Assembly (NCBI RefSeq): GCF_002093625.1 | Contig: NZ_MRWD01000007.1 | Coordinates: 42,155-106,154, forward strand | Direction of reading: 5' to 3' | Length of the DNA: 64,000 nt | Source: Rouxiella silvae | Lineage (GTDB): Bacteria > Pseudomonadota > Gammaproteobacteria > Enterobacterales > Enterobacteriaceae | Part shown: positions 19,831 to 31,763 of the stretch, in pieces | How the letters are laid out: the number at the start of each line of letters is the position of its first letter | Position numbering within the stretch: position 1 is the first letter of the stretch | Made by a program: the position numbers and the translations under genes | Notes under the pieces: generated by a model | The model's database searches: none | The model's input: the letters and a program-made list of their open reading frames with translations, nothing else | Told to the model about the DNA's origin: nothing

Positions 19831-20982
19831 TTAGAAGTTGTAGTACAAGCGAACCAGGTTCAGGTCGCCGATATTGTCGGTAGAGTTGGTGATCATGTGC
19901 TCGAAATCAACCTGGAAGCCGTAGTCGAGTTTCATCGCAATGCCCACGCCGTTGTCAGTACGCTGGTAGTCACGACCGCTCACGTATTTCAGATGGTCAC
20001 CCATGAAGTACGGTTGAATGCTCTTGATTGCGTATTGTTTGATTGGGATGTTGTAACCGGCGTAGTATTCCACACCGTAGGCGTTGCCCGCGAAGTAGTC
20101 CTGATCGTTGTTGATTTTGGTGGTCAGGAAGTTGTGATACCAGCCGCCGCCTGCAGAAAGTGTCCAGTTGCCCGGCGTCCACGACAGTGCTGTACCCAAA
20201 ATGCTCTGGTCATAGTCTTTAGAGCCGCCAGCGGCACGGTTCTTAACTTCAGCGCTGGTGTAGTTATACGCCGTACCCCAAGTTAACGTGTCGTTGATGT
20301 GCCAGTTTGCACCAACGGAGCCGCCGCCTTTACGTTTGTACGCCAGGTTATTGGATTCAAGCAGGTCATCGTCTGAGAACAGGTAAGCGGCATAAAGATC
20401 CACTGGACCCGCTGCGTACTTGTATTTCAACATCTTGCGTGAACGATAAGAACCATCGTAGTCACCGTTGATCCCGTTGCCTGGAGCCTGGGCTAACATG
20501 TCGTCATCCCACACGTCAGTTTTAGCGCCGACAACATCATAATAGATGCTGTTCTGCTGACCATAAGTCAACGTACCGTAGGTTTTGCTCTTGAAGCCGG
20601 TATACAGCTGGCGACGGGTGGTGTCATGTGCGCCTTTTGCATAGTGTTGATCCCAGTCGAATACGGCTGGAATATTCACACCCAGTTCGTAATAGCTAAT
20701 CCAGTGAATATCATCAAACAGGAAATAATCAGCGGAGAAGCGGAAACGGGTGCCGCCGTCATAGCCGTTGTTTTTGTATGAACCCTTATCTGAGTTGCCC
20801 ATCGTATTGACAACCTGTGGACGAATACTGCCGCCGACTTTAAAGTCGAGACGGCTAAGCAGGTCATAAGGTTGGGGATCTTGTTTGATAAGCGTGATTT
20901 CTGCCTGTGCTGCGAAAGATGCGCCACCCAATAGCAGGCCGGCGACAACCGTTTGTGAAACCCTATTCATTTTAAATTTCAT
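19831..20982 (-). CDS. Outer membrane porin (general-porin superfamily, divergent)
   Basis: A 383-residue outer membrane beta-barrel. The start MKFKMNRVSQTVVAGLLLGG (ATG at 20982, GGAG five bases before) opens a signal peptide likely cleaved after AAQA. The mature protein shows alternating aromatic strands and ends in LVRLYYNF with the terminal Phe used for barrel assembly. The TRRQLYTGFKSKTYGTLTYG segment and the following acidic loop resemble strand 4/loop 3 of OmpC/OmpF-like trimeric porins, but overall it is distant. Solute preference is unknown; the downstream lactonase-family gene hints at sugar acids or sugar lactones. No OmpR box was recognised. Confidence 0.8.
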   Translation of the reverse strand: MKFKMNRVSQTVVAGLLLGGASFAAQAEITLIKQDPQPYDLLSRLDFKVGGSIRPQVVNTMGNSDKGSYKNNGYDGGTRFRFSADYFLFDDIHWISYYELGVNIPAVFDWDQHYAKGAHDTTRRQLYTGFKSKTYGTLTYGQQNSIYYDVVGAKTDVWDDDMLAQAPGNGINGDYDGSYRSRKMLKYKYAAGPVDLYAAYLFSDDDLLESNNLAYKRKGGGSVGANWHINDTLTWGTAYNYTSAEVKNRAAGGSKDYDQSILGTALSWTPGNWTLSAGGGWYHNFLTTKINNDQDYFAGNAYGVEYYAGYNIPIKQYAIKSIQPYFMGDHLKYVSGRDYQRTDNGVGIAMKLDYGFQVDFEHMITNSTDNIGDLNLVRLYYNF

Positions 20983-22410
<1,428 letters not shown>

Positions 22411-22458
22411 GGTTCTCCAACAATCGTGATGTGGTTGTTTTAATCATAATGTTTTGAT

Positions 22459-22492
22459 AAAAGGGCAGTTATTTTATTGCCCTTTTCTTTTG
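22459..22492 (+). terminator. Terminator of dapB
   Basis: AAAAGGGCA, loop, TGCCCTTTT then CTTTT, 49 bp past the stop. Confidence 0.88.
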
Positions 22493-22645
22493 TTTGTAAA
22501 ATAGGTGTTATGAAGAAATTTGTTATTCAAGGCTTTATTTTAATGTCTTATTGATGGATTGATTACCGTATTGGATGTAAATTAACCAGCTCGTTTCATA
22601 ATGATTATGTAAACTGCGTTAAAAATCGATTTTTTCAGACAAACC

Positions 22646-22663
22646 TCCCCGCAAACGTTTACT
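22646..22663 (+). promoter_or_regulatory. PurR operator (PUR box) upstream of carAB
   Basis: CCCGCAAACGTTTACT matches the PurR consensus ACGCAAACGTTTNCNT. It lies about 110 bp upstream of the P1 -35, similar to the E. coli carAB arrangement in which purines repress the pyrimidine-regulated promoter. Confidence 0.75.
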
Positions 22664-22749
22664 ATGCTTACTTATCCTGTCCTTTTATCGCTATTCGGTG
22701 CTCATTTCACTGAGTGCAGCAAAAAACAGTAAAATAATGGTGCTTTTGG

Positions 22750-22778
22750 TGGACAAACCAAACGCTCATCATTAGAAT
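22750..22778 (+). promoter_or_regulatory. carAB promoter P1
   Basis: TGGACA, 17 bp, TAGAAT followed by GCGCGC. It corresponds to the upstream, pyrimidine-regulated promoter of E. coli carAB. Confidence 0.75.
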
Positions 22779-22864
22779 GCGCGCAATTTGCCAAAAATTA
22801 GCTTTTAGGGTAGAAAAAATTACCGCTCTGAGTGCAATTTTTGCATTGATTAGGTCACTGGATC

Positions 22865-22903
22865 TGAATTAATATGCAAATATAATGATTGATTATTCTT
22901 GGA
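22865..22903 (+). promoter_or_regulatory. Tandem ARG boxes (ArgR operators) at carAB P2
   Basis: TGAATTAATATGCAAATA (22865-22882) and TGATTGATTATTCTTGGA (22886-22903) are two 18-bp ARG boxes with 3-bp spacing. The first is nearly identical to the E. coli carAB operator. ArgR with arginine would block the downstream promoter; the second box runs into the carA ribosome site. Confidence 0.8.
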
Positions 22904-22910
22904 GGATGCT

Positions 22911-24059
22911 TTGATAAAGTCAGCGCTATTGGTTCTGGAAGACGGAACCCAATTCCACGGTCGGGCCATCGGGGCAGAGGGAACGGCAGTAGGGGAAGTG
23001 GTCTTCAATACGTCGATGACCGGTTATCAAGAAATCCTCACTGATCCTTCCTATTCCCGCCAGATCGTTACTCTTACTTATCCTCATATCGGCAATGTCG
23101 GCACTAACGCCGCTGATGAAGAATCCTCCGCAGTACACGCTCAAGGTCTGGTTATTCGCGACCTCCCTCTGATTGCCAGCAACTACCGTAATGAAGAAAC
23201 CCTTTCTGATTACCTCAAGCGCCATAACATCGTAGGCATCGCGGATATCGACACGCGTAAGCTGACTCGCTTGCTGAGTGAAAAGGGCGCGCAGAACGGT
23301 TGCATCATTGCCGGTGATAACGTGGACGCCGTGCTGGCCCTGGAAAAAGCCAAGGCTTTCCCTGGGCTGAAAGGCATGGACCTGGCGAAAGAAGTCTCCA
23401 CGCAAGAGTCTTACAGCTGGCAGCAGGGTAGCTGGACTCTTGAAGGCGATTTGCCGGAAGCGATGAAAGCTGAGGATTTACCTTTCCACGTCGTGGCCTA
23501 CGATTACGGCGTAAAGCGCAACATTTTGCGCATGCTGGTTGACCGCGGCTGTCGCCTGACGGTGGTGCCGGCAAAAACGTCTGCAGAAGACGTGCTCAAG
23601 CTCAATCCGGACGGCATCTTCCTGTCAAACGGCCCAGGTGACCCAGAGCCATGTGACTACGCGATTGCGGCCATCAAGACTTTCCTGACCACTGAAATCC
23701 CCGTGTTCGGTATCTGCCTGGGCCACCAACTGTTGGCACTGGCCTGCGGTGCCAAGACGTCAAAAATGAAGTTTGGACACCACGGCGGCAACCATCCGGT
23801 TAAAAATCTTGATAACAACACCGTGATGATCACCGCACAGAACCACGGTTTTGCGGTAGAAGAAGCCAGCCTGCCGGACACGTTACGCACTACGCACAAA
23901 TCACTGTTCGACGGTACGTTGCAAGGTTTGCATCACACCAGCAAGCCAGCGTTCTGCTTCCAGGGTCACCCTGAAGCGAGCCCAGGTCCTCACGATGCAG
24001 CACCTTTGTTCGATCACTTCATTGAACTGATCGAAGCCTACCGCAACAGCGACAAATAA
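22911..24059 (+). CDS. carA: Carbamoyl phosphate synthase, small (glutaminase) subunit
   Basis: Amidotransferase subunit that releases ammonia from glutamine for carbamoyl phosphate synthesis (arginine and pyrimidines). With the TTG start at 22911 the product is 382 residues, as in E. coli, which also uses UUG; GGAGG lies five bases before. The class I triad is in [15 protein letters not shown] (Cys) and [14 protein letters not shown] (His, Glu). An ATG-less extension to 22899 would run through the SD. carB follows after 20 bp. Confidence 0.97.
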   Translation: MIKSALLVLEDGTQFHGRAIGAEGTAVGEVVFNTSMTGYQEILTDPSYSRQIVTLTYPHIGNVGTNAADEESSAVHAQGLVIRDLPLIASNYRNEETLSDYLKRHNIVGIADIDTRKLTRLLSEKGAQNGCIIAGDNVDAVLALEKAKAFPGLKGMDLAKEVSTQESYSWQQGSWTLEGDLPEAMKAEDLPFHVVAYDYGVKRNILRMLVDRGCRLTVVPAKTSAEDVLKLNPDGIFLSNGPGDPEPCDYAIAAIKTFLTTEIPVFGICLGHQLLALACGAKTSKMKFGHHGGNHPVKNLDNNTVMITAQNHGFAVEEASLPDTLRTTHKSLFDGTLQGLHHTSKPAFCFQGHPEASPGPHDAAPLFDHFIELIEAYRNSDK

Positions 24060-24079
24060 GAGAACAGGAGCGATTTAAA

Positions 24080-27000
24080 ATGCCAAAACGTACAGACATA
24101 AAAAGCATCCTGATTCTGGGCGCAGGTCCGATTGTTATCGGGCAGGCCTGTGAGTTCGACTACTCCGGTGCCCAGGCGTGTAAAGCGCTGCGCGAAGAAG
24201 GTTACCGCGTTATTTTGGTGAACTCTAACCCAGCCACCATCATGACTGACCCTGAAATGGCCGATGCAACCTACATTGAACCTATTCACTGGGAAGTTGT
24301 GCGCAAAATTATTGAAAAAGAGCGTCCAGACGCCGTACTGCCAACTATGGGCGGCCAGACTGCACTGAACTGTGCGCTGGAGCTTGAGCGTCAGGGCGTA
24401 CTTGCCGAGTTCGGTGTAACCATGATTGGCGCCACCGCCGACGCTATCGACAAGGCAGAAGACCGCCGTCGCTTCGATATCGCGATGAAGAAAATCGGCC
24501 TGGGCACAGCGCGTTCAGGTATCGCACATAACATGGAAGAAGCGCTGGTGATTGCCGCCGACGTTGGCTTCCCCTGCATTATCCGTCCTTCCTTTACCAT
24601 GGGCGGCACCGGCGGCGGTATTGCGTACAACCACGAAGAGTTCGAAGAGATTTGTACCCGCGGTCTGGACCTCTCGCCAACCAAAGAGTTGCTGATTGAC
24701 GAGTCGCTGATCGGTTGGAAAGAGTACGAGATGGAAGTGGTGCGTGATAAAAACGACAACTGCATCATCGTTTGTTCAATCGAAAACTTCGACGCCATGG
24801 GCATCCACACGGGTGACTCTATCACCGTGGCGCCTGCTCAGACCCTGACTGACAAAGAATATCAAATCATGCGTAACGCCTCACTGGCGGTACTGCGTGA
24901 AATCGGCGTAGAGACCGGAGGTTCAAACGTACAGTTCTCCGTCAACCCGAAAGACGGCCGTCTGATCGTTATCGAAATGAACCCGCGCGTGTCGCGCTCT
25001 TCAGCACTGGCTTCAAAAGCGACCGGTTTCCCGATTGCCAAAGTGGCGGCCAAACTGGCGGTGGGTTATACCCTCGACGAGCTGATGAACGACATCACCG
25101 GTGGAAAAACGCCGGCCTCTTTCGAGCCGTCAATTGACTACGTTGTGACTAAGATCCCTCGTTTCAACTTTGAGAAATTTGCCGGTGCTAACGACCGTCT
25201 GACCACTCAGATGAAATCAGTCGGCGAAGTGATGGCGATTGGCCGTACCTTCCAGGAGTCGATGCAGAAAGCGCTGCGCGGTCTCGAAGTGGGTGCCAGC
25301 GGTTTTGACCCCATCGTTAATCTCGACGATGCTGAGTCGCTGACCAAAATCCGTCACGAATTGAAAGACGCGGGCTCTGACCGTATCTGGTACATCGCCG
25401 ATGCGTTCCGTGCAGGCATGTCCTTGGACGCTATCTTCAACCTGACCAACGTTGACCGCTGGTTCCTGGTGCAAATTGAAGAGCTGGTTCAGCTTGAAGC
25501 GCAGGTTGCACAAGGCGGTATTAACACGCTGGATTACGGCTTCCTGCGTACTCTGAAGCGCAAAGGTTTTGCCGACCTGCGTTTGGCCAAGCTAGTTGGC
25601 GTGTCTGAAAGCGAAATTCGCAAACTGCGTCACGGCTTTAATTTGCACCCTGTTTATAAGCGTGTTGATACCTGTGCGGCCGAGTTCTCCACTGACACCG
25701 CCTACATGTACTCCACCTATGAAGAAGAGTGTGAGTCCAACCCAACCAACGGCAAACCAAAAATCATGGTGCTGGGCGGCGGTCCAAACCGTATTGGTCA
25801 GGGTATTGAATTCGACTACTGCTGCGTTCACGCCTCACTGGCGCTGCGCGAAGACGGCTTCGAAACCATCATGGTTAACTGTAACCCTGAAACGGTTTCT
25901 ACCGACTACGACACCTCCGACCGTCTGTACTTCGAGTCCGTGACGCTGGAAGACGTGCTGGAAATCGTACGTATCGAGAAGCCAAAAGGCGTTATCGTGC
26001 AGTACGGCGGCCAGACTCCGCTGAAACTGGCTCGCGAGCTGGAAGCTTGCGGCGTGCCAATCATTGGTACTAGCCCAGACGCCATCGACCGTGCAGAAGA
26101 CCGTGAGCGTTTCCAGCAGGCGGTTATCCGTCTGGGCCTGAAACAACCGGCTAATGCCACCGTAGCCACCATTGAGCAGGCAGTAGAAAAAGCGGTTGGC
26201 ATCGGTTATCCGCTGGTGGTGCGCCCCTCTTACGTACTGGGCGGCCGCGCGATGGAAATCGTATACGACGAAATTGACCTGCGTCGCTACTTCCAGAACG
26301 CGGTGAGTGTGTCCAACGATGCGCCAGTGTTGCTTGACCGTTTCCTTGACGATGCAGTTGAAGTTGACGTTGACGTCATCTGCGACGGCGAGCGCGTGCT
26401 GATTGGCGGCATCATGGAGCATATCGAGCAAGCAGGTGTTCACTCCGGTGACTCTGCGTGTTCACTGCCCGCTTACACCCTGAGCAAAGAGATTCAGGAC
26501 GTCATGCGTCAGCAGGTTGAGAAATTAGCGTTTGAGCTGTCAGTTCGCGGTTTAATGAATGTGCAGTTTGCGGTTAAAGACAATGAAGTGTATCTGATTG
26601 AAGTTAACCCGCGTGCCGCACGTACTGTGCCGTTTGTTTCCAAAGCAACTGGCGTACCGTTGGCGAAAGTTGCCGCGCGCGTGATGGCAGGGCAAACCCT
26701 GGCACAGCAGGGCATCACTGAAGAAGTTATCCCGCCTTACTACTCTGTGAAAGAAGTGGTACTGCCGTTTAACAAATTCCCGGGCGTTGACCCAATCCTC
26801 GGCCCTGAAATGCGCTCTACCGGTGAAGTCATGGGAGTCGGTAGTACCTTCTCTGAAGCATTTGCCAAGGCGCAGCTGGGTAGCCTGTCGGGTATGAAAA
26901 AAACCGGACGCGCGCTGCTGTCGGTTCGCGAAGGTGATAAAGCTCGCGTTGTGGGACTGGCCAGCAAGCTGCTAGAACATGGATTCGAACTGGATGCGAC

Positions 27001-27304
27001 CCAAGGTACGGCTGAAGTGCTGACCGCTGCGGGTATTACCGTGCGCCAGGTAAACAAGGTGCATGAAGGTCGTCCACACATTCAGGACCGCATCAAGAAC
27101 GGTGAATATGCTTATATCGTCAACACCACTGCGGGTCGTCAGGCGATTGAGGACTCTAAGCTTATTCGCCGCAGCGCGCTGCAGTATAAAGTGCATTACG
27201 ACACCACCATGAATGGCGGTTATGCCACCACCATGGCGCTGTCTTCCGACCCAACTGAGCAGGTTATCTCAGTCCAGGAAATGCACGCAAAAATTAAAGG
27301 CTAA
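24080..27304 (+). CDS. carB: Carbamoyl phosphate synthase, large subunit
   Basis: The 1074-residue synthetase subunit has two homologous ATP-grasp halves (carboxy phosphate about 1-400, carbamoyl phosphate about 550-935), each starting with a nucleotide loop ([20 protein letters not shown] and [19 protein letters not shown]). [18 protein letters not shown] and [18 protein letters not shown] are the paired metal-binding blocks. The C-terminal domain (about 936-1074) is the allosteric site for UMP, IMP and ornithine. Confidence 0.98.
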   Translation: MPKRTDIKSILILGAGPIVIGQACEFDYSGAQACKALREEGYRVILVNSNPATIMTDPEMADATYIEPIHWEVVRKIIEKERPDAVLPTMGGQTALNCALELERQGVLAEFGVTMIGATADAIDKAEDRRRFDIAMKKIGLGTARSGIAHNMEEALVIAADVGFPCIIRPSFTMGGTGGGIAYNHEEFEEICTRGLDLSPTKELLIDESLIGWKEYEMEVVRDKNDNCIIVCSIENFDAMGIHTGDSITVAPAQTLTDKEYQIMRNASLAVLREIGVETGGSNVQFSVNPKDGRLIVIEMNPRVSRSSALASKATGFPIAKVAAKLAVGYTLDELMNDITGGKTPASFEPSIDYVVTKIPRFNFEKFAGANDRLTTQMKSVGEVMAIGRTFQESMQKALRGLEVGASGFDPIVNLDDAESLTKIRHELKDAGSDRIWYIADAFRAGMSLDAIFNLTNVDRWFLVQIEELVQLEAQVAQGGINTLDYGFLRTLKRKGFADLRLAKLVGVSESEIRKLRHGFNLHPVYKRVDTCAAEFSTDTAYMYSTYEEECESNPTNGKPKIMVLGGGPNRIGQGIEFDYCCVHASLALREDGFETIMVNCNPETVSTDYDTSDRLYFESVTLEDVLEIVRIEKPKGVIVQYGGQTPLKLARELEACGVPIIGTSPDAIDRAEDRERFQQAVIRLGLKQPANATVATIEQAVEKAVGIGYPLVVRPSYVLGGRAMEIVYDEIDLRRYFQNAVSVSNDAPVLLDRFLDDAVEVDVDVICDGERVLIGGIMEHIEQAGVHSGDSACSLPAYTLSKEIQDVMRQQVEKLAFELSVRGLMNVQFAVKDNEVYLIEVNPRAARTVPFVSKATGVPLAKVAARVMAGQTLAQQGITEEVIPPYYSVKEVVLPFNKFPGVDPILGPEMRSTGEVMGVGSTFSEAFAKAQLGSLSGMKKTGRALLSVREGDKARVVGLASKLLEHGFELDATQGTAEVLTAAGITVRQVNKVHEGRPHIQDRIKNGEYAYIVNTTAGRQAIEDSKLIRRSALQYKVHYDTTMNGGYATTMALSSDPTEQVISVQEMHAKIKG

Positions 27305-27343
27305 TCAACGCGATTAGTTCTTCAGTAATTACCGTTGATTGAG

Positions 27344-27377
27344 AAGGGCGCGGCGTAAGCTGCGCCTTTCTTTTTTG
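27344..27377 (+). terminator. Terminator of carAB
   Basis: GGCGCGGC-GTAA-GCTGCGCC followed by TTTCTTTTTT, about 45 bp after carB. Confidence 0.88.
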
Positions 27378-27474
27378 CTTTTTTATTAAATTAACAAGAT
27401 TAAAAGATTGGCTATTTTTCCTCAGGCGCAAAGTTGCGTATGCTGATCTGAAACCATTTTTAAACGGAAGTTTT

Positions 27475-28047
27475 ATGATCCTGATTATTTATGCTCACCC
27501 TTACCCTCGGCATTCTCATGCTAATCAGCGTTTACTTCAGGGAATTAAGGATCTTCCTGATGTAAAAATCAGATCTCTTTACGATCTCTATCCTGATTTC
27601 AGTATTGACATTAAGGCCGAGCAAAAAGCGGTGGAAGAGGCCGACCTGGTGGTTTTCCAGCATCCGCTGCAATGGTATGGGTTACCACCGATGCTCAAGC
27701 TGTGGATTGACAAGGTGCTTGAGCACGGTTGGGCCTATGGGCACGGCGGTGAAGCGCTGCGCGGTAAAGGTTTTCTGTGGGCGGTAACCACCGGCGGCAA
27801 TGAGCAGCATTTTGAGCTGGGGAGCCATCCTGATTTCGCCACTCTGGCGCAGCCCGTTGAAGCTACGGCACTTTACTGCGGCATGAAATGGCAGCCCTAT
27901 TTTACGTTGCATAACACCTTTACCTGCGATGAAGTTTCTCTTAACGCAGGGGCTAAGGCTTACCGCCAGCGGCTGATCGATTGGCAGATTGCGCACCCTA
28001 CGGTGCTGGTGGACGCACAGACTGCAGAAGGAGAAGTGAATGGATAA
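27475..28047 (+). CDS. kefF: Glutathione-regulated K+-efflux ancillary protein KefF
   Basis: A flavodoxin-like quinone oxidoreductase that binds KefC and is needed for its full activity. The 190-residue protein (E. coli 176) has the flavodoxin-fold start [17 protein letters not shown] and the [20 protein letters not shown] block of the MdaB/KefF family, and [12 protein letters not shown] near residue 105. The C-terminus is about 14 residues longer than in E. coli. It overlaps kefC by 8 bases, as is usual for this pair. In E. coli the cai and fix genes separate carB from kefF; they are missing here. Confidence 0.95.
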   Translation: MILIIYAHPYPRHSHANQRLLQGIKDLPDVKIRSLYDLYPDFSIDIKAEQKAVEEADLVVFQHPLQWYGLPPMLKLWIDKVLEHGWAYGHGGEALRGKGFLWAVTTGGNEQHFELGSHPDFATLAQPVEATALYCGMKWQPYFTLHNTFTCDEVSLNAGAKAYRQRLIDWQIAHPTVLVDAQTAEGEVNG

Positions 28048-29887
28048 TCACAGCATGATGATCGAGGGGCTGATTTATCTTGGCTCCGCCGCGCTGTTTG
28101 TCCCGATTGCAGTGCGTCTTGGTCTCGGCTCGGTGCTGGGTTACCTGATTGCCGGCTGCATCATTGGTCCCTGGGGCCTCAAGCTGGTGTCCGACGCCGA
28201 GTCTATTTTGACCTTTGCCGAAATTGGCGTCGTGCTGATGTTGTTTATTATCGGCCTCGAACTGGATCCGAAAAGACTGTGGACCCTGCGCGCCTCGGTG
28301 TTTGGTGGGGGCAGCATCCAGATGGTCGGCTGTGGGCTGGTGCTGAGCGCATTTTGCGCCGCGTTGGGACTCGACTGGAAAATTGCCTTGTTGATTGGCC
28401 TGACGCTGGCGCTGTCGTCTACCGCCATTGCTATGCAGGCGATGAGTGAACGAAGCTTGACTCCCACGCCTATCGGGCGCAGCGCCTTCGCCGTGCTGTT
28501 GTTCCAGGACATCGCCGCCATTCCGCTGGTAGCGATGATCCCGCTGTTGGCCAGCACCGGTGAAACAACCACCATGCTCTCGTTTGGGCTCTCTGCCGCC
28601 AAAGTGGTGGGGGCGCTGGCGATAGTTATCCTGCTGGGGCGTTACGTGGCGCGGCCCTTGCTGCACTTTGTAGCGCGTTCAAACATGCGCGAAGTATTCA
28701 GCGCCGTGGCGCTATTCCTGGTGTTCGGATTTGGCATATTGCTGGAGATGGCCGGTTTATCGATGGCAATGGGCGCATTTTTGGCCGGTGTTATGCTTGC
28801 CAGCTCTGAGTATCGCCACGCGCTGGAAAGCGATATTCAGCCGTTTAAAGGACTGTTGCTGGGGCTATTCTTTATCGGCGTCGGCATGTCTATCGATTTT
28901 GGTACGCTGATTAACCACCCAATGCTGATTGCCGGCCTGTTGGCGGGCTTTATGGCCCTGAAGGCAGCACTGCTGTGGATTGTGGCTCCTTTATTGAACG
29001 TGCCGAAACGACAGCGCGGAATGTTTGCCATCCTGCTTGGTCAGGGCAGTGAATTCGCCTTCGTTATCTTTAGCGCGGCGCAAATGGCAGGCGTGCTTCC
29101 CCCCGAGTGGGCTAAAGCGTTGACGCTGGCCGTGGCGCTTTCTATGGCCGTAACGCCGGTGCTATTGGTTATTGCCAGCCGCCTGGAGCGCAATGCGCCG
29201 AAGGACTCGCGTCCGCAGGACGTGATTGATGACGAGCATGCCAGTGTGATTATCGCCGGGTTTGGCCGCTTCGGGCAAATTGCCGGACGTTTGCTGATTG
29301 CTAATAACGTGCACACGGTGGTTTTGGACAACGATCCGGATCATATCGAAACGCTGCGTAAATTCGGCACCAAGGTGTTTTATGGTGATGCAACGCGCGC
29401 CGACTTGCTCGAATCCGCCGGTGCGGCACAGGCTAAGGTGCTGATTAATGCCATTGATGACGTTGAAGCCAACCTTGAACTGACGCGTCTGGCCAAAGAG
29501 AACTTCCCTAATCTGAAGATTATTGCCCGCGCTCGCGACGTCGATCACTGGTATCAGCTGCGCCAGCTGGGCGTAGAGGCGCCCGAACGTGAGCTGTTTG
29601 AAGGCTCACTGCGCGCAGGGCGTGAAACGCTCGAAATGCTGGGTCTTGATCCCTATGAGGCGAGGGAAAAAGCCGACCTGTTTAAACACTACAACCTGAA
29701 AATGCTGGAGGCGACGCTTGAGAACTATGAGGATACTGAGTTCCGTCTCGCCAGTTTGGCACGTGCCCGCGATATGCTTTCTGCAGCCATTGAGCAGGAT
29801 CAGGAGCGCCTTGGCGAGCAGCAGCAAAGCTGGCGTGGGAGTATTGACGGCAAAGCACCTGAACATGAGGTGATAGAAGCCAAATAA
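28040..29887 (+). CDS. kefC: Glutathione-regulated K+/H+ antiporter KefC
   Basis: Potassium efflux system opened by glutathione adducts of electrophiles, acidifying the cytoplasm for protection. The 615-residue protein (E. coli 620) has an N-terminal CPA2 antiporter domain with about a dozen membrane helices ([29 protein letters not shown]) and a C-terminal RCK_N domain with the nucleotide motif [16 protein letters not shown] (about residues 400-415). The tail after residue 560 is charged and Gln/Glu-rich, likely coiled. Confidence 0.96.
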   Translation: MDNHSMMIEGLIYLGSAALFVPIAVRLGLGSVLGYLIAGCIIGPWGLKLVSDAESILTFAEIGVVLMLFIIGLELDPKRLWTLRASVFGGGSIQMVGCGLVLSAFCAALGLDWKIALLIGLTLALSSTAIAMQAMSERSLTPTPIGRSAFAVLLFQDIAAIPLVAMIPLLASTGETTTMLSFGLSAAKVVGALAIVILLGRYVARPLLHFVARSNMREVFSAVALFLVFGFGILLEMAGLSMAMGAFLAGVMLASSEYRHALESDIQPFKGLLLGLFFIGVGMSIDFGTLINHPMLIAGLLAGFMALKAALLWIVAPLLNVPKRQRGMFAILLGQGSEFAFVIFSAAQMAGVLPPEWAKALTLAVALSMAVTPVLLVIASRLERNAPKDSRPQDVIDDEHASVIIAGFGRFGQIAGRLLIANNVHTVVLDNDPDHIETLRKFGTKVFYGDATRADLLESAGAAQAKVLINAIDDVEANLELTRLAKENFPNLKIIARARDVDHWYQLRQLGVEAPERELFEGSLRAGRETLEMLGLDPYEAREKADLFKHYNLKMLEATLENYEDTEFRLASLARARDMLSAAIEQDQERLGEQQQSWRGSIDGKAPEHEVIEAK

Positions 29888-29924
29888 TTTTCATCTATAG
29901 CAATGGCTAAAGATAATCTTAAAG

Positions 29925-29954
29925 AAAAACGCACCTTTTTAGGTGCGTTTTTTA
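29925..29954 (+). terminator. Terminator of kefFC
   Basis: AAAAACGCACC-TTTTT-AGGTGCGTTTTTT, 37 bp after kefC. Confidence 0.93.
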
Positions 29955-30107
29955 TTACATGAATTTCCGTCGAGACAATATTAATCTTAATAGAGAAAAT
30001 TCTATTTAACGTCTGGTGCATTGCGGTTGAAGTTTTAATGCTATTTAATGCACTCCGTAGACCCAACTTCTGAAACATTTTATTACAATCACTTAAAAGG
30101 ATTTTTT

Positions 30108-31040
30108 GTGAACATGAACACTTTATCTAAAACTGTATTGTCCGTATTTGTACCTTGCGCTTTATTATTGTCAGGGAACGTATTGGCGCTCGAAAATAAC
30201 TTTTTGATCGACGGGCCAACACACGTGACTCAAAAAGCACCGGGTACATTCACTCTAAAAAAACTAGGTATTGATAATACTAAAATTTATTGGTTCTCTG
30301 ATTATACTCAATATGAGTCAGACAATTTCCTCAAGGTAAATAAGGAATATCCTTTCCTCTCAACATCGGTCACTGCAGGCACAACCCTTAATGTTCCCGT
30401 AATATATACTATTTTACAGGCAGCGGTGGAGGACAACGGTGAGTATGTCAATGTAACCCACGCATTTTGCCAAGATGGTTTATATATGAAATGCGATAGC
30501 TTAAAGGGGCCTGACCGTGTGTTAGGTGGTACGGACGTAACTCTCGATGTTTCACCTTCAAAGGGAGAAACGCAGCAAACCTATGCGTGGAACATAAACC
30601 AGAATGCCGCTAAATATATAAAAAATGTTAAAATGAATCGTGGTGTATTGACATTTACCGCGAAAAAGTCTGAAGAAAGTCAAAAATTAACATTTAACGT
30701 TGAGGTTTCTCAGAAAGTTGCGGGAAAACGACAACTGTCTAATTATACGCATGAAATCTGTGTATTAGGGATATATCACCAAGAATGTAGTGCTATTACA
30801 AATCCAACAATGATGCATAAATCTCTAGAGAAAGCGCAGCTTTATTGGACTGGGTTGGATACATTCAAACAAGGTTCAATTGTACAAGCGGGTGGGTATC
30901 AATATATTTGCGTAGATGAGAATAAGTGTAATGACAAAAGTTACAATCCCGGACCAAATCGAGACGGGAGTGAAAACAATGATATGAAGGCTGCGCGTCA
31001 GGCCTGGATTTTCAATAGCTTTCCTTTGCAAATAAATTAA
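30108..31040 (+). CDS. Secreted two-repeat protein with carbohydrate-binding-like tail (unknown function)
   Basis: I do not recognise this gene. The GTG at 30108 has AGG seven bases upstream (AAAAGG-ATTTTTT); the ATG two codons later is the alternative. The 310-residue product starts with a Sec signal peptide (hydrophobic core about 9-22, likely cut after NVLA at 27). Two tandem domains follow, about 33-131 and 132-230. Each opens with a GP..V motif (IDGPTHV, LKGPDRV) and closes with a cysteine motif (THAFCQDGLYMKC and THEICVLGIYHQEC); the second contains TYAWN as in PKD/Ig-like folds. Residues about 245-305 (WTGLDTFKQGSIVQAGGYQY, then two Cys, YNPGPNRDG and AWIF) resemble a small chitin/carbohydrate-binding module. 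The gene is much AT-richer than its neighbours and absent from this place in E. coli, suggesting acquisition. A secreted or surface adhesin-like role is inference. Confidence 0.75.
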   Translation: MNMNTLSKTVLSVFVPCALLLSGNVLALENNFLIDGPTHVTQKAPGTFTLKKLGIDNTKIYWFSDYTQYESDNFLKVNKEYPFLSTSVTAGTTLNVPVIYTILQAAVEDNGEYVNVTHAFCQDGLYMKCDSLKGPDRVLGGTDVTLDVSPSKGETQQTYAWNINQNAAKYIKNVKMNRGVLTFTAKKSEESQKLTFNVEVSQKVAGKRQLSNYTHEICVLGIYHQECSAITNPTMMHKSLEKAQLYWTGLDTFKQGSIVQAGGYQYICVDENKCNDKSYNPGPNRDGSENNDMKAARQAWIFNSFPLQIN

Positions 31041-31087
31041 TTTTTAACAATCTTTTAATTCTAATTTTTATGGTGATTTCAATAAAT

Positions 31088-31124
31088 TAAAAAGGCAAGC
31101 CTATCTCAGGTTTTGCCTTTTACT
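31088..31124. terminator. Bidirectional terminator between secreted-protein gene and LysE-family gene
   Basis: AAAAGGCAA and TTTGCCTTTT pair around a 12-nt loop, with A/T runs on both sides; it lies between two convergent genes. Confidence 0.82.
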
Positions 31125-31130
31125 TTATTT

Positions 31131-31760
31131 TCAGCTCAGCGCGACTTTAATACCCAGCGCAATCAACACGCCGCCAAGCAGTTTATCAATCAACTTCTGC
31201 GCCTTGGCCAGCCCTCGACGTACTGGACCGCTTTGAATAAGCACCACCAGCAGCGGCCACCAGATGCATGACAGCCCAACAATAATTGAGGCATACCACA
31301 GCTTCTCGCCCAGCGTAGAGTTAATTTGCAGCACCTGAGTAAACATCGCCAGGAAAAACAGCGTCGCCTTAGGATTAAGCAGGTTGCATAAATAGCCCTG
31401 TACAAAGGCTTTACTCATCTTCACCTGCTGTTTCTCGACATTGTCGAGATTCATTTTACTGTCGGTACGCGACAGCAGTGCCTGCACGCCAACCCAAATA
31501 AGATAGGCAGCACCCACGTATTTCAACAGGTCAAACAGCCAAGGGGTTTGGGTAATAACCACGGCCAGTCCAGCTACGCAGTAGGACATGTGAGTTAACA
31601 CACCGCAGATAACGCCCAGCGAGGTCATGAGCGCTGTCATGCGTGGATAACGTGCGGCGTTTTTTATCACCAGAAAGAAGTCAGGACCCGGGGAGATCAT
31701 CCCCAGCGCAGCAATGGTAGCGACAAACAAAGAGGTTTCGAGCATTAAACTGACCGTCAT
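31131..31760 (-). CDS. LysE/RhtB-family amino acid exporter
   Basis: A 209-residue inner membrane protein with about six helices. The N-terminal GMISPGPDFFLVIKNAARYP is the hallmark of the LysE/RhtB efflux family, and GYLCNLLNPKATLFFLAMF is the second conserved block. Members export threonine, homoserine, leucine, lysine or cysteine; the substrate here is undetermined. The ATG at 31760 is preceded by an in-frame TTG; another ATG at 31745 (MLETSLFVA) is also plausible, since no start has a strong SD. No equivalent lies between kefC and folA in E. coli. Confidence 0.88.
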   Translation of the reverse strand: MTVSLMLETSLFVATIAALGMISPGPDFFLVIKNAARYPRMTALMTSLGVICGVLTHMSYCVAGLAVVITQTPWLFDLLKYVGAAYLIWVGVQALLSRTDSKMNLDNVEKQQVKMSKAFVQGYLCNLLNPKATLFFLAMFTQVLQINSTLGEKLWYASIIVGLSCIWWPLLVVLIQSGPVRRGLAKAQKLIDKLLGGVLIALGIKVALS

Positions 31761-31763
31761 CAA

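Noticed and set aside
19801..20286. 161-codon plus-strand frame opposite the porin gene
   Set aside because: Antisense to a well-supported porin; its Val/His-rich composition is a shadow of barrel codons.
27998..28666. 222-codon minus-strand frame opposite kefC
   Set aside because: Gln/His/Gly-rich low-complexity product, antisense to a conserved membrane protein gene.
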